Shown here: positions 35,483-44,761 of the stretch, one piece after another
Layout of the letters: each line of letters starts with the position of its first letter
Numbering within the stretch: the first letter of the stretch is position 1
DNA from: Janthinobacterium sp. B9-8
Lineage (GTDB): Bacteria > Pseudomonadota > Gammaproteobacteria > Burkholderiales > Chitinibacteraceae
Direction of reading: 5' to 3'
Length of the DNA stretch: 64,000 nucleotides
Assembly (NCBI RefSeq): GCF_000969645.2
Contig: NZ_CP014222.1
Span: forward strand, 558,001 to 622,000
Program-made: the position numbers and the translations under genes
The notes under the pieces: generated by a model
Database searches by the model: none
Seen by the model: only the letters and a program-made list of their open reading frames with translations
Told to the model about the DNA's origin: nothing

Positions 35483-36196
35483 GTAATTACATATTAATTC
35501 CATGGTCTAATTTATATTTCTATTGTAGTTATATGGTGCGTGATAATACTTGAAAATTCATTCTAATCAATTTCATTTAAATGACATGCGTGTATTGAAT
35601 GTAATGAGAGGGTTAGGGGCGCACCCTGAAGAATTTGAAGTTTGCTCAAAGAGCCATCTGCCGTATATTAATCAATAGTTATATAAATCCTCTCATTTTC
35701 TGTTAATTTCGCATGCAGTTGATGAAGTAATCCCCCCACAAAATCAGCTCATTGGCAAAGCTGAGCGAATTAATGCACAAAGCCATTTTATTGCGGTTTC
35801 TTCTATATTTTTAAAATCCTCGCAAGCCAGCTATTTATAACATGCGGTGAAATTATAGCGCTCAATATATTCATATTGCTGAAAATTACTATACCAATCA
35901 AGTGCTTTATTTAAAGTGTAATTTCTTACTGGTCATGCGGCATTGGGTTGAAGTTGGGACTTGTCCACTATGTGTGCGGATTTAATGCCGTTACAGTGTG
36001 AGTGTGAAATATCACTATGGAAAACAGTAAATCAATATTCACTGGTTATTAATAGGTAATTGTATTTATTTGATATTTTTTTATTGCGTAAAAATTAAAT
36101 TTTTTAATGTTAAACGAGTTAAATTAATTACATACATTGAACTATACCAGTGAAACTCCTTAATTTTATTTAAACCTATTTTTTTGGATTTTTATT
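35483..36196. other. gene-free, very AT-rich region with an IS end fragment, upstream of the cyclase effector gene
   Basis: No gene is recognisable. The IS3-type end at 35729-35757 lies here. The AT-rich 36030-36180 stretch probably holds the effector promoter. The region looks like decayed mobile DNA. Confidence 0.4.
35729..35757 (+). mobile_element. IS3-type terminal fragment, opposite orientation
   Basis: GTAATCCCCCCACAAAATCA and the following GCTCATT are the plus-strand form of the IS end found on the minus strand at 14845-14870. Only the outer 27 bases or so survive. Confidence 0.6.
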
Positions 36197-37351
36197 ATGC
36201 GCTTACCAAAAGTTAGTCCTCGGCCACCTATCATTCCAGTGCAAAATAAGCCTGCTCAGATCCCAAAAGACGAATCTTGCGTTAATTCAAAACTTAGCAG
36301 TTTGACAACCAATGAAAAGGAGGTGATAAAACTTTCAGGTTTGGTTCCTCGTCATTGCATTGCTCTAAAGGAGTTTGCCACTCAGAGCAATTGTGTTATT
36401 GCGTTCAGGCCAGTAGAGCCAATTTCAACTCAGTTGATCGATGAAAATTACCCTACCAAGAATTTTCATATTAAAGGAAAAAGTTCAACGTGGGGGCCTA
36501 TGGCTGGTTTTATCGCGGTTGATCAATCATTAAGTAAACTGGAAGGGAGTGATAAAATTGGAGCTTCTAATCAAAAAGTGCAAGAGTGTCTTAAGGATAG
36601 ATATGCGGTGTCTGGGCCTCTGGAAATTAGTACTGAACGGCTGACATATCTGATAAATGAGGGTGTGTTGCAAAAGCAGGGTGATACTCTTTATACCACC
36701 GGCCCGAGTGGCACAAAATATGAGTTTAGCGTATGCGCTAATAAGGATAATGGCATGTTGGCTATTACGCACCGTGATGAGCCCGTAATGGTACTTTGCG
36801 ATCCAGGAAGCAAAATGCCGTTAACTGCCGACTATGACCTAATGCTAATTGCAACACCATTAGAACAATATGGACCCAAGGATATTCCAGAAAATATTGA
36901 TATCGATCATGGCCATTTTCTTAAAAGAGTAAGTAGCTACAGTGCACCACTTTCCCTTCAGCTACAGGCGCAAAAAGATTCTCCTGCCCTGTTTTATAAT
37001 AAGGCAGACAAAGATTTAGGAAATGTGACTAAACGGGTACGTGAATTTATCCCGCAGCTTAATGAGGCGATGGGCTGTCAGCTAGGTAGGGAAGTTGTTC
37101 ACCATAGTATGGATGCAAACAATCCAGTATCCGATCCTAGTACTAATTATCCAGTAACTTTGTTTTTACCACGTAAATTTGGTGACATTGCAGAAACTAT
37201 GGTGCTTGCCAGAAACAAGGAAGAGTTGCAGAAAATTATTACCTTGATTAAAGACGAAGGTTTTCATGTGCCGCTTAATCCGCGATGGGAGCCTGAGGTA
37301 AACAGCATTAAGCGACCTAGTTTTGTGAAGTCGCAGTCTATGTTTTTCTAA
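36197..37351 (+). CDS. ExoY/edema-factor-like nucleotidyl cyclase, probable type III effector
   Basis: The 384-residue protein resembles Pseudomonas ExoY in length and motif order. SGLVPRHCIALKEFATQSNC is followed by YPTK88NFHIKGK95SSTWGP; the two lysines are 7 apart, as are Lys81 and Lys88 of ExoY. Then come FIAVDQSLSKLEG, the metal-binding Asp212/Asp214 pair in TADYDLMLIA, and His302-His303/Asn308-Asn309 in VVHHSMDANNP, again with ExoY-like spacing. Such enzymes are injected into host cells, need a host cofactor (calmodulin or actin), and make cyclic nucleotides. The first 45 residues are Pro/Ser/Lys-rich and suit a secretion signal. The DNA is AT-rich, which suggests transfer. Base preference (A, G, U or C) cannot be read. 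Confidence 0.85.
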   Translation: MRLPKVSPRPPIIPVQNKPAQIPKDESCVNSKLSSLTTNEKEVIKLSGLVPRHCIALKEFATQSNCVIAFRPVEPISTQLIDENYPTKNFHIKGKSSTWGPMAGFIAVDQSLSKLEGSDKIGASNQKVQECLKDRYAVSGPLEISTERLTYLINEGVLQKQGDTLYTTGPSGTKYEFSVCANKDNGMLAITHRDEPVMVLCDPGSKMPLTADYDLMLIATPLEQYGPKDIPENIDIDHGHFLKRVSSYSAPLSLQLQAQKDSPALFYNKADKDLGNVTKRVREFIPQLNEAMGCQLGREVVHHSMDANNPVSDPSTNYPVTLFLPRKFGDIAETMVLARNKEELQKIITLIKDEGFHVPLNPRWEPEVNSIKRPSFVKSQSMFF

Positions 37352-37539
37352 GCGTTAATTAAAATAGTAAGTACAACGCTGGGTGGTTCGTAATTCAGGG
37401 GCTTACCCTCGTTGAATCCCTAGGTTGGGATTCGAAATCCAAACGTTCTTGTGGTCGATTGTTTATTTTGTTTAGGGGAGATACCGTACTCTTCCTTGAC
37501 ACGGTTCTGGCACTGTTACCGGCCTCGGTTTGTTTTAAA

Positions 37540-37650
37540 GTCGCGATAATCTGCCGTTATCAATTGCCCTTGGCTTTCATGTAGAGCTTCTCAAAGGCTG
37601 CGAGGAAATGCTATTTAAAGATGAGCTGGTTTTGTGGAGAATTACCGTGT
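37540..37650 (-). mobile_element. IS3-type left end and orfA start, remnant
   Basis: On the plus strand, GATAATCTGCCGTTATCAAT, TGCCCTTGGCTTTCATGTAG and AAAGATGAGCTGGTTTTGTG match the element at 14770-14870 closely. Both copies have the same interrupted orfA start, so they descend from one already damaged or unusual parent. It adjoins the end of the kinase gene. The rest of the gap from 37352 shows nothing else recognisable. Confidence 0.75.
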
Positions 37651-37659
37651 TTGGTGTGG

Positions 37660-40632
37660 TTATCTGAATAACTGCAAGGCATCTGCGATGCGTTCACTCA
37701 TGCTTGGCCAAGCTTGACTAAAGGTTTTTAAGTCACCTGCTTTTACGCAGATTTCCAGTTCTATACAGGTCTTCAGAAGGGCATCTAACCCTGCTAATCC
37801 AAGGCCGCCTTGGAGTTGATGCAATTCGAGAGCTAGCCCAATAGCATCCTCTTCTTGCAGGGCCGAATGTATTCGCTTAATTGATTTTAAGCTAGTTTCC
37901 TGCAACGCAATAAAAACATGAGGGGCAAGAGGCTGTCGCTCCGCAAGATCGTGAAGCTTTACTTGTTTGGTTGTGTTCTTTGAAATGTGTTGGCGCATGG
38001 CCCGTGACAGACTGCTTAAGCTTAAAGGCTTGAGCAGCAAGGCATCTATTCCTGCTTCTAGGCAGGCTTGGTGTTCTTCTTCTCCGGCGTAGGCTGTCAT
38101 GCCCACGATGGGGAGTTTGGCTCCTTGTTCCCGCAGGCAGCGGGCCAAGTCTAGTCCTCCCATTTCTGGCATGGATAAGTCAGTAAGGATTAAGTCATAA
38201 TGGGTTTCTGAATAGGCCGCCAAGGCTTCGCGCCCGGAAGCCACTATATCCGCAGCATAACCTAACATGCTTAGCTGGTCATATAGCAATGCTTGGCTAG
38301 CAGGATGATCTTCGGCTACCAAGATGCTTGATAATGCTGCTATAACTGACGTAGGTTCCTGCAGTATCGGTTGCATGGTTTCTAGATGAGTGGTGCTAAG
38401 TGCCTCGCATGGAGGAGCATGTACACGTAAGCTAAATATACTTCCTTGCCCTAGTTCACTTTGTACGCATACCTCACCCTCCATGAGCTGTGCTAGACGT
38501 AGGCATAGAGCAAGACCTAGCCCGCTGCCGCCAAAACTATGCTGAATGCTTGCATCTGCTTGTACAAAAGGATTGAATAGGGTTTGCAGTTTATCGGCGG
38601 CAATACCAATGCCAGTATCGGCCACACTCAATACATGCTGCTGAGTGCTTTCATCAAAATATAAAGTAATAGTGATTTTACCTGCGTGTGTAAATTTCAA
38701 AGCATTACTGAGTAAATTAGCAAGAATTTGGCGCACGCGCTCGCCATCAATCCAGTAATGGCCTAGTGCATTTGGCGCTATTTCATAGGTAAGTGTTATT
38801 TTTTTTGCTGTGGCCAGCGGTTCAAATAAACTTGCTAATTCTTGCACAATATTGTCCAAGGCATAGCATTGAGGGGATAAATGCATTTGATGTGCCTCGA
38901 CTTTTGAGAAGTCAAGAACAGTATTTAATAAATCAAGTAGTGATTTGCTTGCATTACAACTCGCCGCTAATTGTTTTTGAGCCTCTTCAGGTAATGGCTG
39001 ATAAGCCATTAGTTCTAAATTACCCAATATTGCATTTAAGGGAGTCCTTATTTCATGACTTATGTTGGCTAAAAAATCTGATTTCAGTTTGCTTGCTTGC
39101 TCTGCATATTGCCTTGCTGCTTTTAGCCTAGCTTCAATTTCAAATTGCTCGGTAATGTCCTCCATGCAGCATAAAATAACATCTTCATTGTTATAACGTT
39201 GAAGTTCAAAGGAACACTTGAAATTTATTTTTGTGTTGTTTAGTGGCAAGCTGATGTAATTATTTTGTTTTGACGTGGTTTCTTTTTCTTTCCAGTTCGT
39301 AAACAGTACTTGCCACAGCTCTTCATTAGCATATCTGTTTGCATAGCTAGTAATACAATCGTTAGCCATTATTAAATCGCCAGCTTTTGCATGGATTAGA
39401 CATATTCCTATCGGTACGTTTTGCATGATAACTTGAGATAGTTGTTCGCTTTCAGCGGCTTGCTTTGCACGATGATAAATCGGTTGTGCAAAACGCTTAT
39501 GGAGAAACAAAACAAAAAACCAAAAGCTAAATAATATAAATACCATATAAGAGATTAACTTAAGCAAAGTATGGCCACGGGCAATGAGAAAGCTGCGCCA
39601 GTCATAGGAATATACTAGGCTCCATCCTTGATTTCCAATAGAGCTAGATAATTGAATTTTACCAAGTTCACTATCTTCTTGTATTTCATTTTTATTTTGC
39701 TGAGGTATCGGAGTCTTGTGATTTAATTTATCCCGCGCTGCTGGAATAGAATTCTCTTCTGATTTTAATTCGTTTAGGACATCTCTTCCTTGTGAGTCAA
39801 GTAACTTGAAATTGCCATCGTGTTTTTCCCTCTGTAGGGTTTGTTTAAGCAAATCTACAGACACGATGCGTCCCACTACTAAAAATACGTTGTCTTTTTT
39901 AAACGCAGGCATCCATAGCTCTAGCCCGCCAATGGGTAGAGATAAATTTCCTTCAAAGGGCATCCAAATGCTCTGCCTGGATTTTTTTAGCTCAGCTTTC
40001 TTGATTGGGTCACGTATTTGTGGCAATTGAGGGGCTAAGTGTTTGATTAGATCATAGGTTTCTATATTTGAAAATTTTCTTAGCTCTTGAGGTGAAGGAG
40101 CTGGCCAAGTCCCTAGAAAAGTGTAATCAGGGGAAAAAAATACACCGGTTGTTTCGGTGATTAATTGTGAGTTCGTAGTCCGTACTGCCCCAGAATAAAT
40201 AGATATATAGGTTAAAAAATCAAGTAAACCTTGATTTAATTCTTGACTTTTATGATTTGCTATTACCCAAAGATTGCAGCCGTAAGAAAAGTCAGAATAT
40301 ATGACTGCGTTGTCTTTGCTATGGCATTTTACTTTTGTATTTAAAGGGAAGGGGGGTGTGACAGCAGAAAACCTCTCCGCCAATAATACATTGGTGAGTA
40401 GATTCGTTTCTCGACGCTGAATCTCATATTGTAAAAGATGTTTTCCGTTAATCAATGTTGAGCGAGCTTGGGCCATGTAATTGTCAATGGTCCATTTCGC
40501 CTCAACAATGACTAAAATAATTAGAAGTAAGCTAAAACAACCACCGCCAATAAAAATGGCAATGCCGTAATACTGTCCCAGTAGTTTTAGTGCGACACTA
40601 TTTTGCTGCTTGATGCTTTTCCTTTCGTCCAA
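37660..40632 (-). CDS. hybrid sensor histidine kinase with receiver and HPt domains
   Basis: In the 990-residue inner-membrane protein, the order is: transmembrane helix 22-44; a periplasmic sensor of about 300 residues; transmembrane helix about 357-377; a PAS-like segment 395-500; HisKA with His526 in SHEIRTPLNA; HATPase with N-box Asn643 and G-boxes ADTGIGI and GGSGLGLAL; a receiver with Asp818 in LTDLSMPEMGG; and an HPt domain with His938 in LELHQLQGGLG. This BvgS/YsrS-type layout allows an internal four-step phosphorelay ending on the RcsB-like regulator at 33974. The signal sensed is unknown. It is the only large minus-strand gene in the island. Confidence 0.93.
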   Translation of the reverse strand: MDERKSIKQQNSVALKLLGQYYGIAIFIGGGCFSLLLIILVIVEAKWTIDNYMAQARSTLINGKHLLQYEIQRRETNLLTNVLLAERFSAVTPPFPLNTKVKCHSKDNAVIYSDFSYGCNLWVIANHKSQELNQGLLDFLTYISIYSGAVRTTNSQLITETTGVFFSPDYTFLGTWPAPSPQELRKFSNIETYDLIKHLAPQLPQIRDPIKKAELKKSRQSIWMPFEGNLSLPIGGLELWMPAFKKDNVFLVVGRIVSVDLLKQTLQREKHDGNFKLLDSQGRDVLNELKSEENSIPAARDKLNHKTPIPQQNKNEIQEDSELGKIQLSSSIGNQGWSLVYSYDWRSFLIARGHTLLKLISYMVFILFSFWFFVLFLHKRFAQPIYHRAKQAAESEQLSQVIMQNVPIGICLIHAKAGDLIMANDCITSYANRYANEELWQVLFTNWKEKETTSKQNNYISLPLNNTKINFKCSFELQRYNNEDVILCCMEDITEQFEIEARLKAARQYAEQASKLKSDFLANISHEIRTPLNAILGNLELMAYQPLPEEAQKQLAASCNASKSLLDLLNTVLDFSKVEAHQMHLSPQCYALDNIVQELASLFEPLATAKKITLTYEIAPNALGHYWIDGERVRQILANLLSNALKFTHAGKITITLYFDESTQQHVLSVADTGIGIAADKLQTLFNPFVQADASIQHSFGGSGLGLALCLRLAQLMEGEVCVQSELGQGSIFSLRVHAPPCEALSTTHLETMQPILQEPTSVIAALSSILVAEDHPASQALLYDQLSMLGYAADIVASGREALAAYSETHYDLILTDLSMPEMGGLDLARCLREQGAKLPIVGMTAYAGEEEHQACLEAGIDALLLKPLSLSSLSRAMRQHISKNTTKQVKLHDLAERQPLAPHVFIALQETSLKSIKRIHSALQEEDAIGLALELHQLQGGLGLAGLDALLKTCIELEICVKAGDLKTFSQAWPSMSERIADALQLFR

Positions 40633-40719
40633 TTTAAGCTCCTTACTAGGGTTTCTCTCTCTGCTGGGGGGCTTATCAATGTCTTTTTAATGAGAGTCTC
40701 GAATGCTTCGCGGAGCTCC

Positions 40720-41137
40720 TCTATTAAACTTGAACCTTACAAAAAAACTGGTTTACTGAGCGATTGCTTGTTGGTTTACACAGAAGTTTGTGTTCTTTAT
40801 TGAATTTCCCCATCCCTAGGTAACTTAAGCTCCTTTTAGGCATCAAAACGTCTAAAAGTTCATTTCCTTCAATTAGGCTAAATACTTCATATGGAGCGCC
40901 ATCACCTTTAGTGCGAAGCCTAGCTAATGCGGATTGCTGCGCTATAGCACCAAACGCATGCGAATCTTGGCAAGCCGCTGATAGGAAGTTGCTGACACTC
41001 AGATCGCCGTTGTTTTTTTAGCCTTTATGTTGAATCTGGTGGCGACAATTGTTGGTGTTAAGCCACGCTCCGCACTCTAATACTTTGATCTTGCTTAGCA
41101 GCACAGAACGGTTTTCCATCTTGATCGAAAGCATGTA
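40720..41137 (-). pseudogene. possible degenerate gene on the minus strand
   Basis: On the minus strand, a protein-like run without a start codon ends near 40725: SNFLSAACQDSHAFGAIAQQ, SALARLRTKGDGAPYEVFSL, IEGNELLDVLMPKRSLSYLG. An in-frame stop (41018-41020) and frame changes separate it from upstream protein-like pieces (MSSQLVHAFDQDGKPFCAAK). I read this as a decayed gene of unknown family. It lies in the otherwise gene-free stretch 40633-41824 before sctC. Confidence 0.35.
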
Positions 41138-41824
41138 CCAATTGGCTACTCATGCTAGCGGCGGGCCCTGTTCTTTGTTGGCGAACGGTGCTTCATATCG
41201 CTACCTTATAAGTCTAGTTTCAAGTCTACATGATTGGGCTGGTTGGTTTTGATCAAGGTGTCTTTTTACCAAGGGGCATAATTTTACAGGAGCCATATAT
41301 TTATGGAATGGAGCTTAATGATTTGTAGCACCGTGCATGTTGTCATGTCTAGGCTTTGATAGAGTTTCAGGTCTATTTAAAAATCTCTCTAGTTTGGGTC
41401 GGTTTAATGGAGCACGGGACTCTCATCATAGACGCTTCTTAAAGCTTGCAAGATACACCCACTTAAACTGGGCTGAGATGTGAATGCAGCAAGATTTGCG
41501 TGGCGTTGATGGCGTTGCGGGGGCTCCTCCGTTGATGGGGTAGCGTTGAATTTGGGACAAGACTTTACTGGGGTGTTTACAAATAGTACTAGTCAGATTT
41601 TCCTACTTAGGTGATGACGTAATAATACGAGTCAATCTTGTGGCGAAAGGTTTTTCCTACGGATTCAGAGGATATGATGCGGCTGCTAATGGTCTTAAAT
41701 AAATATTGAGCTAGATTGAGTGGCTTAAGTGAGTAAATACATTTTATTGATTAGCACATTTTGCAGCAGTTATACAAAGAAATCGGTATTTTACCGAATG
41801 AGTTGTTTTGAACGGAATGTGTTA

Positions 41825-43510
41825 ATGAATAAGTTTAAAGTCTTTGGTATTGTATTTCTTTTATGCGTGATGACGCTGGAGGTGCAGGCTGATCCTCTAG
41901 TGAGTAAGGTGGAGGATAGTCGTGGGCGGGTTGGATATGTCTCAAAAAATGAGAGTGTGCAATTGCTGCTTAATGCATTGGCAGCAGACATTAAAAAGCC
42001 ATTTATATTAAGTCCTAAGGCAATGAAAAAGACGGTAACGGGCGAGTTTGATTTCGCGCAGCCGGTGCAGCTATTACATAAAATATCAAATCAAGTTGGT
42101 TTGATTTGGTATGACGATGGTGCGAGTTATTATGTTTATGATAATAGCGAGGTAAAAAATGCAGTGCTGTCTTTGCGTAATGCGTCGCTAAATAATCTTA
42201 GTGAATTTATGCGACGTACCGGCTTGCTTGATAAGCGCTATCCAATTCGTGGAGACGCAAAGAGCAATACGTTCTATATATCGGGCCCGCCAGTATATGT
42301 TGATTTGGTCGCAAATGCGGCAGGCTATTTGGATGATTTATATAAGAATGTAGATCTTACTAAGCAAAAAATTGAGGTCATTCGGCTGCACAACACATTT
42401 GTAAATGACCGCTCTTTTGATTTGCGTAGTGAAAAAGTAACCCTACTTGGTATCGCTTCAGTGGTGGGGCTTATGCTGGCGGCCGATGGGGCTGAGCTCA
42501 TTGAGCGTCCCCGAGAAAAGCCCCCTGTAGGTGTTGAAGCCGCCCCATTAATTGCTGCTGGCCAAGCTTTGGATAGCAAGACATTTAATACTTCACAGGG
42601 GCAAGTGAAAATAGCTGCTTATGCTGAAACTAATAGCCTATTGGTAAAGGGGACTCGTGAGCAGGTAGATATTATTCATGGGTTGATTACGCAGCTGGAT
42701 GTACCTAAGCGCCATATTGAATTGTCACTATGGATTATTGATATTTCTAAAAATAATCTGGATCAATTGGGTGTGAGTTGGCAAGGGGCTATAAATATGG
42801 GCAATCAAGTGAAGGTTGCTCTCAATGCGGGCAACGTGCAATTAGCGGGTGGAAATACATCTGTATTAGATGGGGCAAAATTTGTAGCGTCTATTATGGC
42901 ATTGAGTCAAAAAGGTCAGGCGCAAATTGTTTCACGTCCAATTGTATTGACTCAGGAGAATGTGCCCGCCATTTTTGATAATAACAGTACTTTTTATACC
43001 AAACTCGCATCTGAGCGCGCAGTGGCTTTGGAAAGCGTCACCTATGGCACGTTGATCAATGTCTTGCCAAGATTTAGTGCAGAAGGCGAAGAGGTTGAAA
43101 TGATTCTAAATATTGAAGATGGCAGTGCAGCGTCACCCAGCAGCAATGGTCCAAGTAATGTAAATGGCATGCCCGTGATTACGCGCACTAAGATTAATAC
43201 GGTAGCGAGGGTGCCAAAAGACAAGAGTTTATTGATTGGTGGTTATAGTCTTGAGCATTATACAAAGACTGAAAGTAAGGTCCCCCTATTGGGTGATTTG
43301 CCTTGGATTGGTGGTGCGTTTCGCTCGACTAATGAAGATGTAAAAAAAATGGTGCGGGTATTTTTAATTCAACCGCGACCATTAGATATGGGGAGTACTT
43401 GGGATGCTCGACAGTTTACGGCCCCAAGTGTTTTGTACCCTGATGCGGCTTTGGATGACGTAGTTCAGTTGTTGAGACAATCTGCTGGAGACAAGCATGG
43501 CCGCCATTGA
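41825..43510 (+). CDS. sctC: type III secretion outer-membrane secretin SctC (InvG-like)
   Basis: From the ATG at 41825 the product is 561 residues, almost the InvG length. It has a signal peptide (MNKFKVFGIVFLLCVMTLEV, cleavage near QA-DP). N-domains follow (LLNALAADIKKPFILSPKAM, ISGPPVYVDLVANAAGYLDD), then LVKGTREQVDIIHGLITQLD. The secretin core has IELSLWIIDISKNNLDQLGV and VPKDKSLLIGGYSLEHYTK. It forms the outer-membrane ring through which the needle passes. The frame from 41729 adds 32 residues that would spoil the signal peptide. The last 14 bases overlap sctW. Confidence 0.94.
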   Translation: MNKFKVFGIVFLLCVMTLEVQADPLVSKVEDSRGRVGYVSKNESVQLLLNALAADIKKPFILSPKAMKKTVTGEFDFAQPVQLLHKISNQVGLIWYDDGASYYVYDNSEVKNAVLSLRNASLNNLSEFMRRTGLLDKRYPIRGDAKSNTFYISGPPVYVDLVANAAGYLDDLYKNVDLTKQKIEVIRLHNTFVNDRSFDLRSEKVTLLGIASVVGLMLAADGAELIERPREKPPVGVEAAPLIAAGQALDSKTFNTSQGQVKIAAYAETNSLLVKGTREQVDIIHGLITQLDVPKRHIELSLWIIDISKNNLDQLGVSWQGAINMGNQVKVALNAGNVQLAGGNTSVLDGAKFVASIMALSQKGQAQIVSRPIVLTQENVPAIFDNNSTFYTKLASERAVALESVTYGTLINVLPRFSAEGEEVEMILNIEDGSAASPSSNGPSNVNGMPVITRTKINTVARVPKDKSLLIGGYSLEHYTKTESKVPLLGDLPWIGGAFRSTNEDVKKMVRVFLIQPRPLDMGSTWDARQFTAPSVLYPDAALDDVVQLLRQSAGDKHGRH

Positions 43511-44597
43511 TGGGATTTCATTTCAACGCCATAGGCTTGAGCCAAGGCGGACGGAAGTTCAGGTAGAGCCTGAGCAGGCGGATGGGCGTGAGCGGAGCGA
43601 TCAGGAGCTGCTGCTGCTGGTTCAGGACGATTTATCTGCTGTCCTGACTCAATTTAGGCGTCAGACGGGTATTGATAAGAAGTCTCAAAGAGTCTCTGAG
43701 CAATTTGAACGTATTTTAGAAGATGATGCAGAGCCCAAAGTGGCCAAAGTTTTTGCTTTATTGCGTAGCCAGGGGATGAGCCCCGAGGTGCTACTGGCTT
43801 ATGCACGCAGTTTATTTCCAGATGACAGTGATCTGGTCCTGATCTTGCGCGAACTTTTAAAAAAGCGTGGTCTTGAAGCTTTGCACTCCGATATTTTGGA
43901 GCAGGCTCTTGAGCAGGCCTTGATGCAGGCTGATCCGCAACGATGTCAGGCGGGGATTAATGTTGGATTAAAGGCAAAGTTGCACGGCGCACGTATGCAG
44001 GTTAGCCCAAAGGCGTTGCGTGCAGCCTATCGTGATTTCTTAGGCAGCGTAGAAAATGAGGTTGCTCAGTATGAGCAATGGGTCGAGCAATTTGGGTCAC
44101 AAAAGCGTGGTTGGGTACTGGCATTTTTGGAGTCAGCCTTGATCTTTGATATCCAGGCGCATGACCCTAGTTGTGCACGAGAAGAGTTTGGGCGCTTGTT
44201 GCACCACACTGTGAAATTGAAGCGTGTGAAATCTAGCGAGTCTGATTTTATTGGTTCATTTAAAGGTCGGGATCTTGCCACAAAAGCAGGGCTTGATGAG
44301 GTGAGCTTATTGTCTTTGTGGTTTGATTTTGTGCGGCGGCCATTTGAATTTGAGGCCTCGGTCAGCCAAGCGATAGCATCAAGTTTGTTGACGTTCTCTA
44401 TGGCGGATAAAGCGCAATTGTTGCAAATGCTTTTAGCTTCAGTACGAAGTATTGATGAGCAATTGTTTTTTGCTCCTGAGAGCAAGCAGTTGATTCTAGA
44501 TAAAATTTTAGACTGGGCCAGTGACCATTACGTTAGGGAGGCGCAGGTAGATCATCAGAAGCGCTTTCAGAATAGTTTGTCTGCAGCTAAAGAGTAA
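43497..44597 (+). CDS. sctW: type III secretion gatekeeper SctW (InvE/MxiC-like)
   Basis: The 366-residue protein lies between sctC and sctV, as in SPI-1. It has the YopN/InvE family pattern: a disordered N-terminus, then SQRVSEQFERILEDDAEPKV, ARSLFPDDSDLVLILRELLK and three helical repeats. It controls the order in which translocators and effectors leave. GGAGACAAGC is the ribosome site. A 164-base gap with no gene separates it from sctV. Confidence 0.9.
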   Translation: MAAIDGISFQRHRLEPRRTEVQVEPEQADGRERSDQELLLLVQDDLSAVLTQFRRQTGIDKKSQRVSEQFERILEDDAEPKVAKVFALLRSQGMSPEVLLAYARSLFPDDSDLVLILRELLKKRGLEALHSDILEQALEQALMQADPQRCQAGINVGLKAKLHGARMQVSPKALRAAYRDFLGSVENEVAQYEQWVEQFGSQKRGWVLAFLESALIFDIQAHDPSCAREEFGRLLHHTVKLKRVKSSESDFIGSFKGRDLATKAGLDEVSLLSLWFDFVRRPFEFEASVSQAIASSLLTFSMADKAQLLQMLLASVRSIDEQLFFAPESKQLILDKILDWASDHYVREAQVDHQKRFQNSLSAAKE

Positions 44598-44761
44598 TCA
44601 GAGAACATTAATGACTATGCATTGTTGCAGGGGGCTGAACACCGCTCCTCTTTACTCCACATATTGCTTGTGCTGAGAAAGGCTGTGTCCTAATGCATGG
44701 GGGTTTGGTTGGTGTTTTGAATTTAAAAACATTTGGCCAAATCAATTAGAAAAGGTTAGGC

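Noticed and set aside
41049..41252. 67-codon plus-strand frame before sctC
   Set aside because: No ribosome site, no recognisable product, and the opposite strand carries more protein-like sequence.
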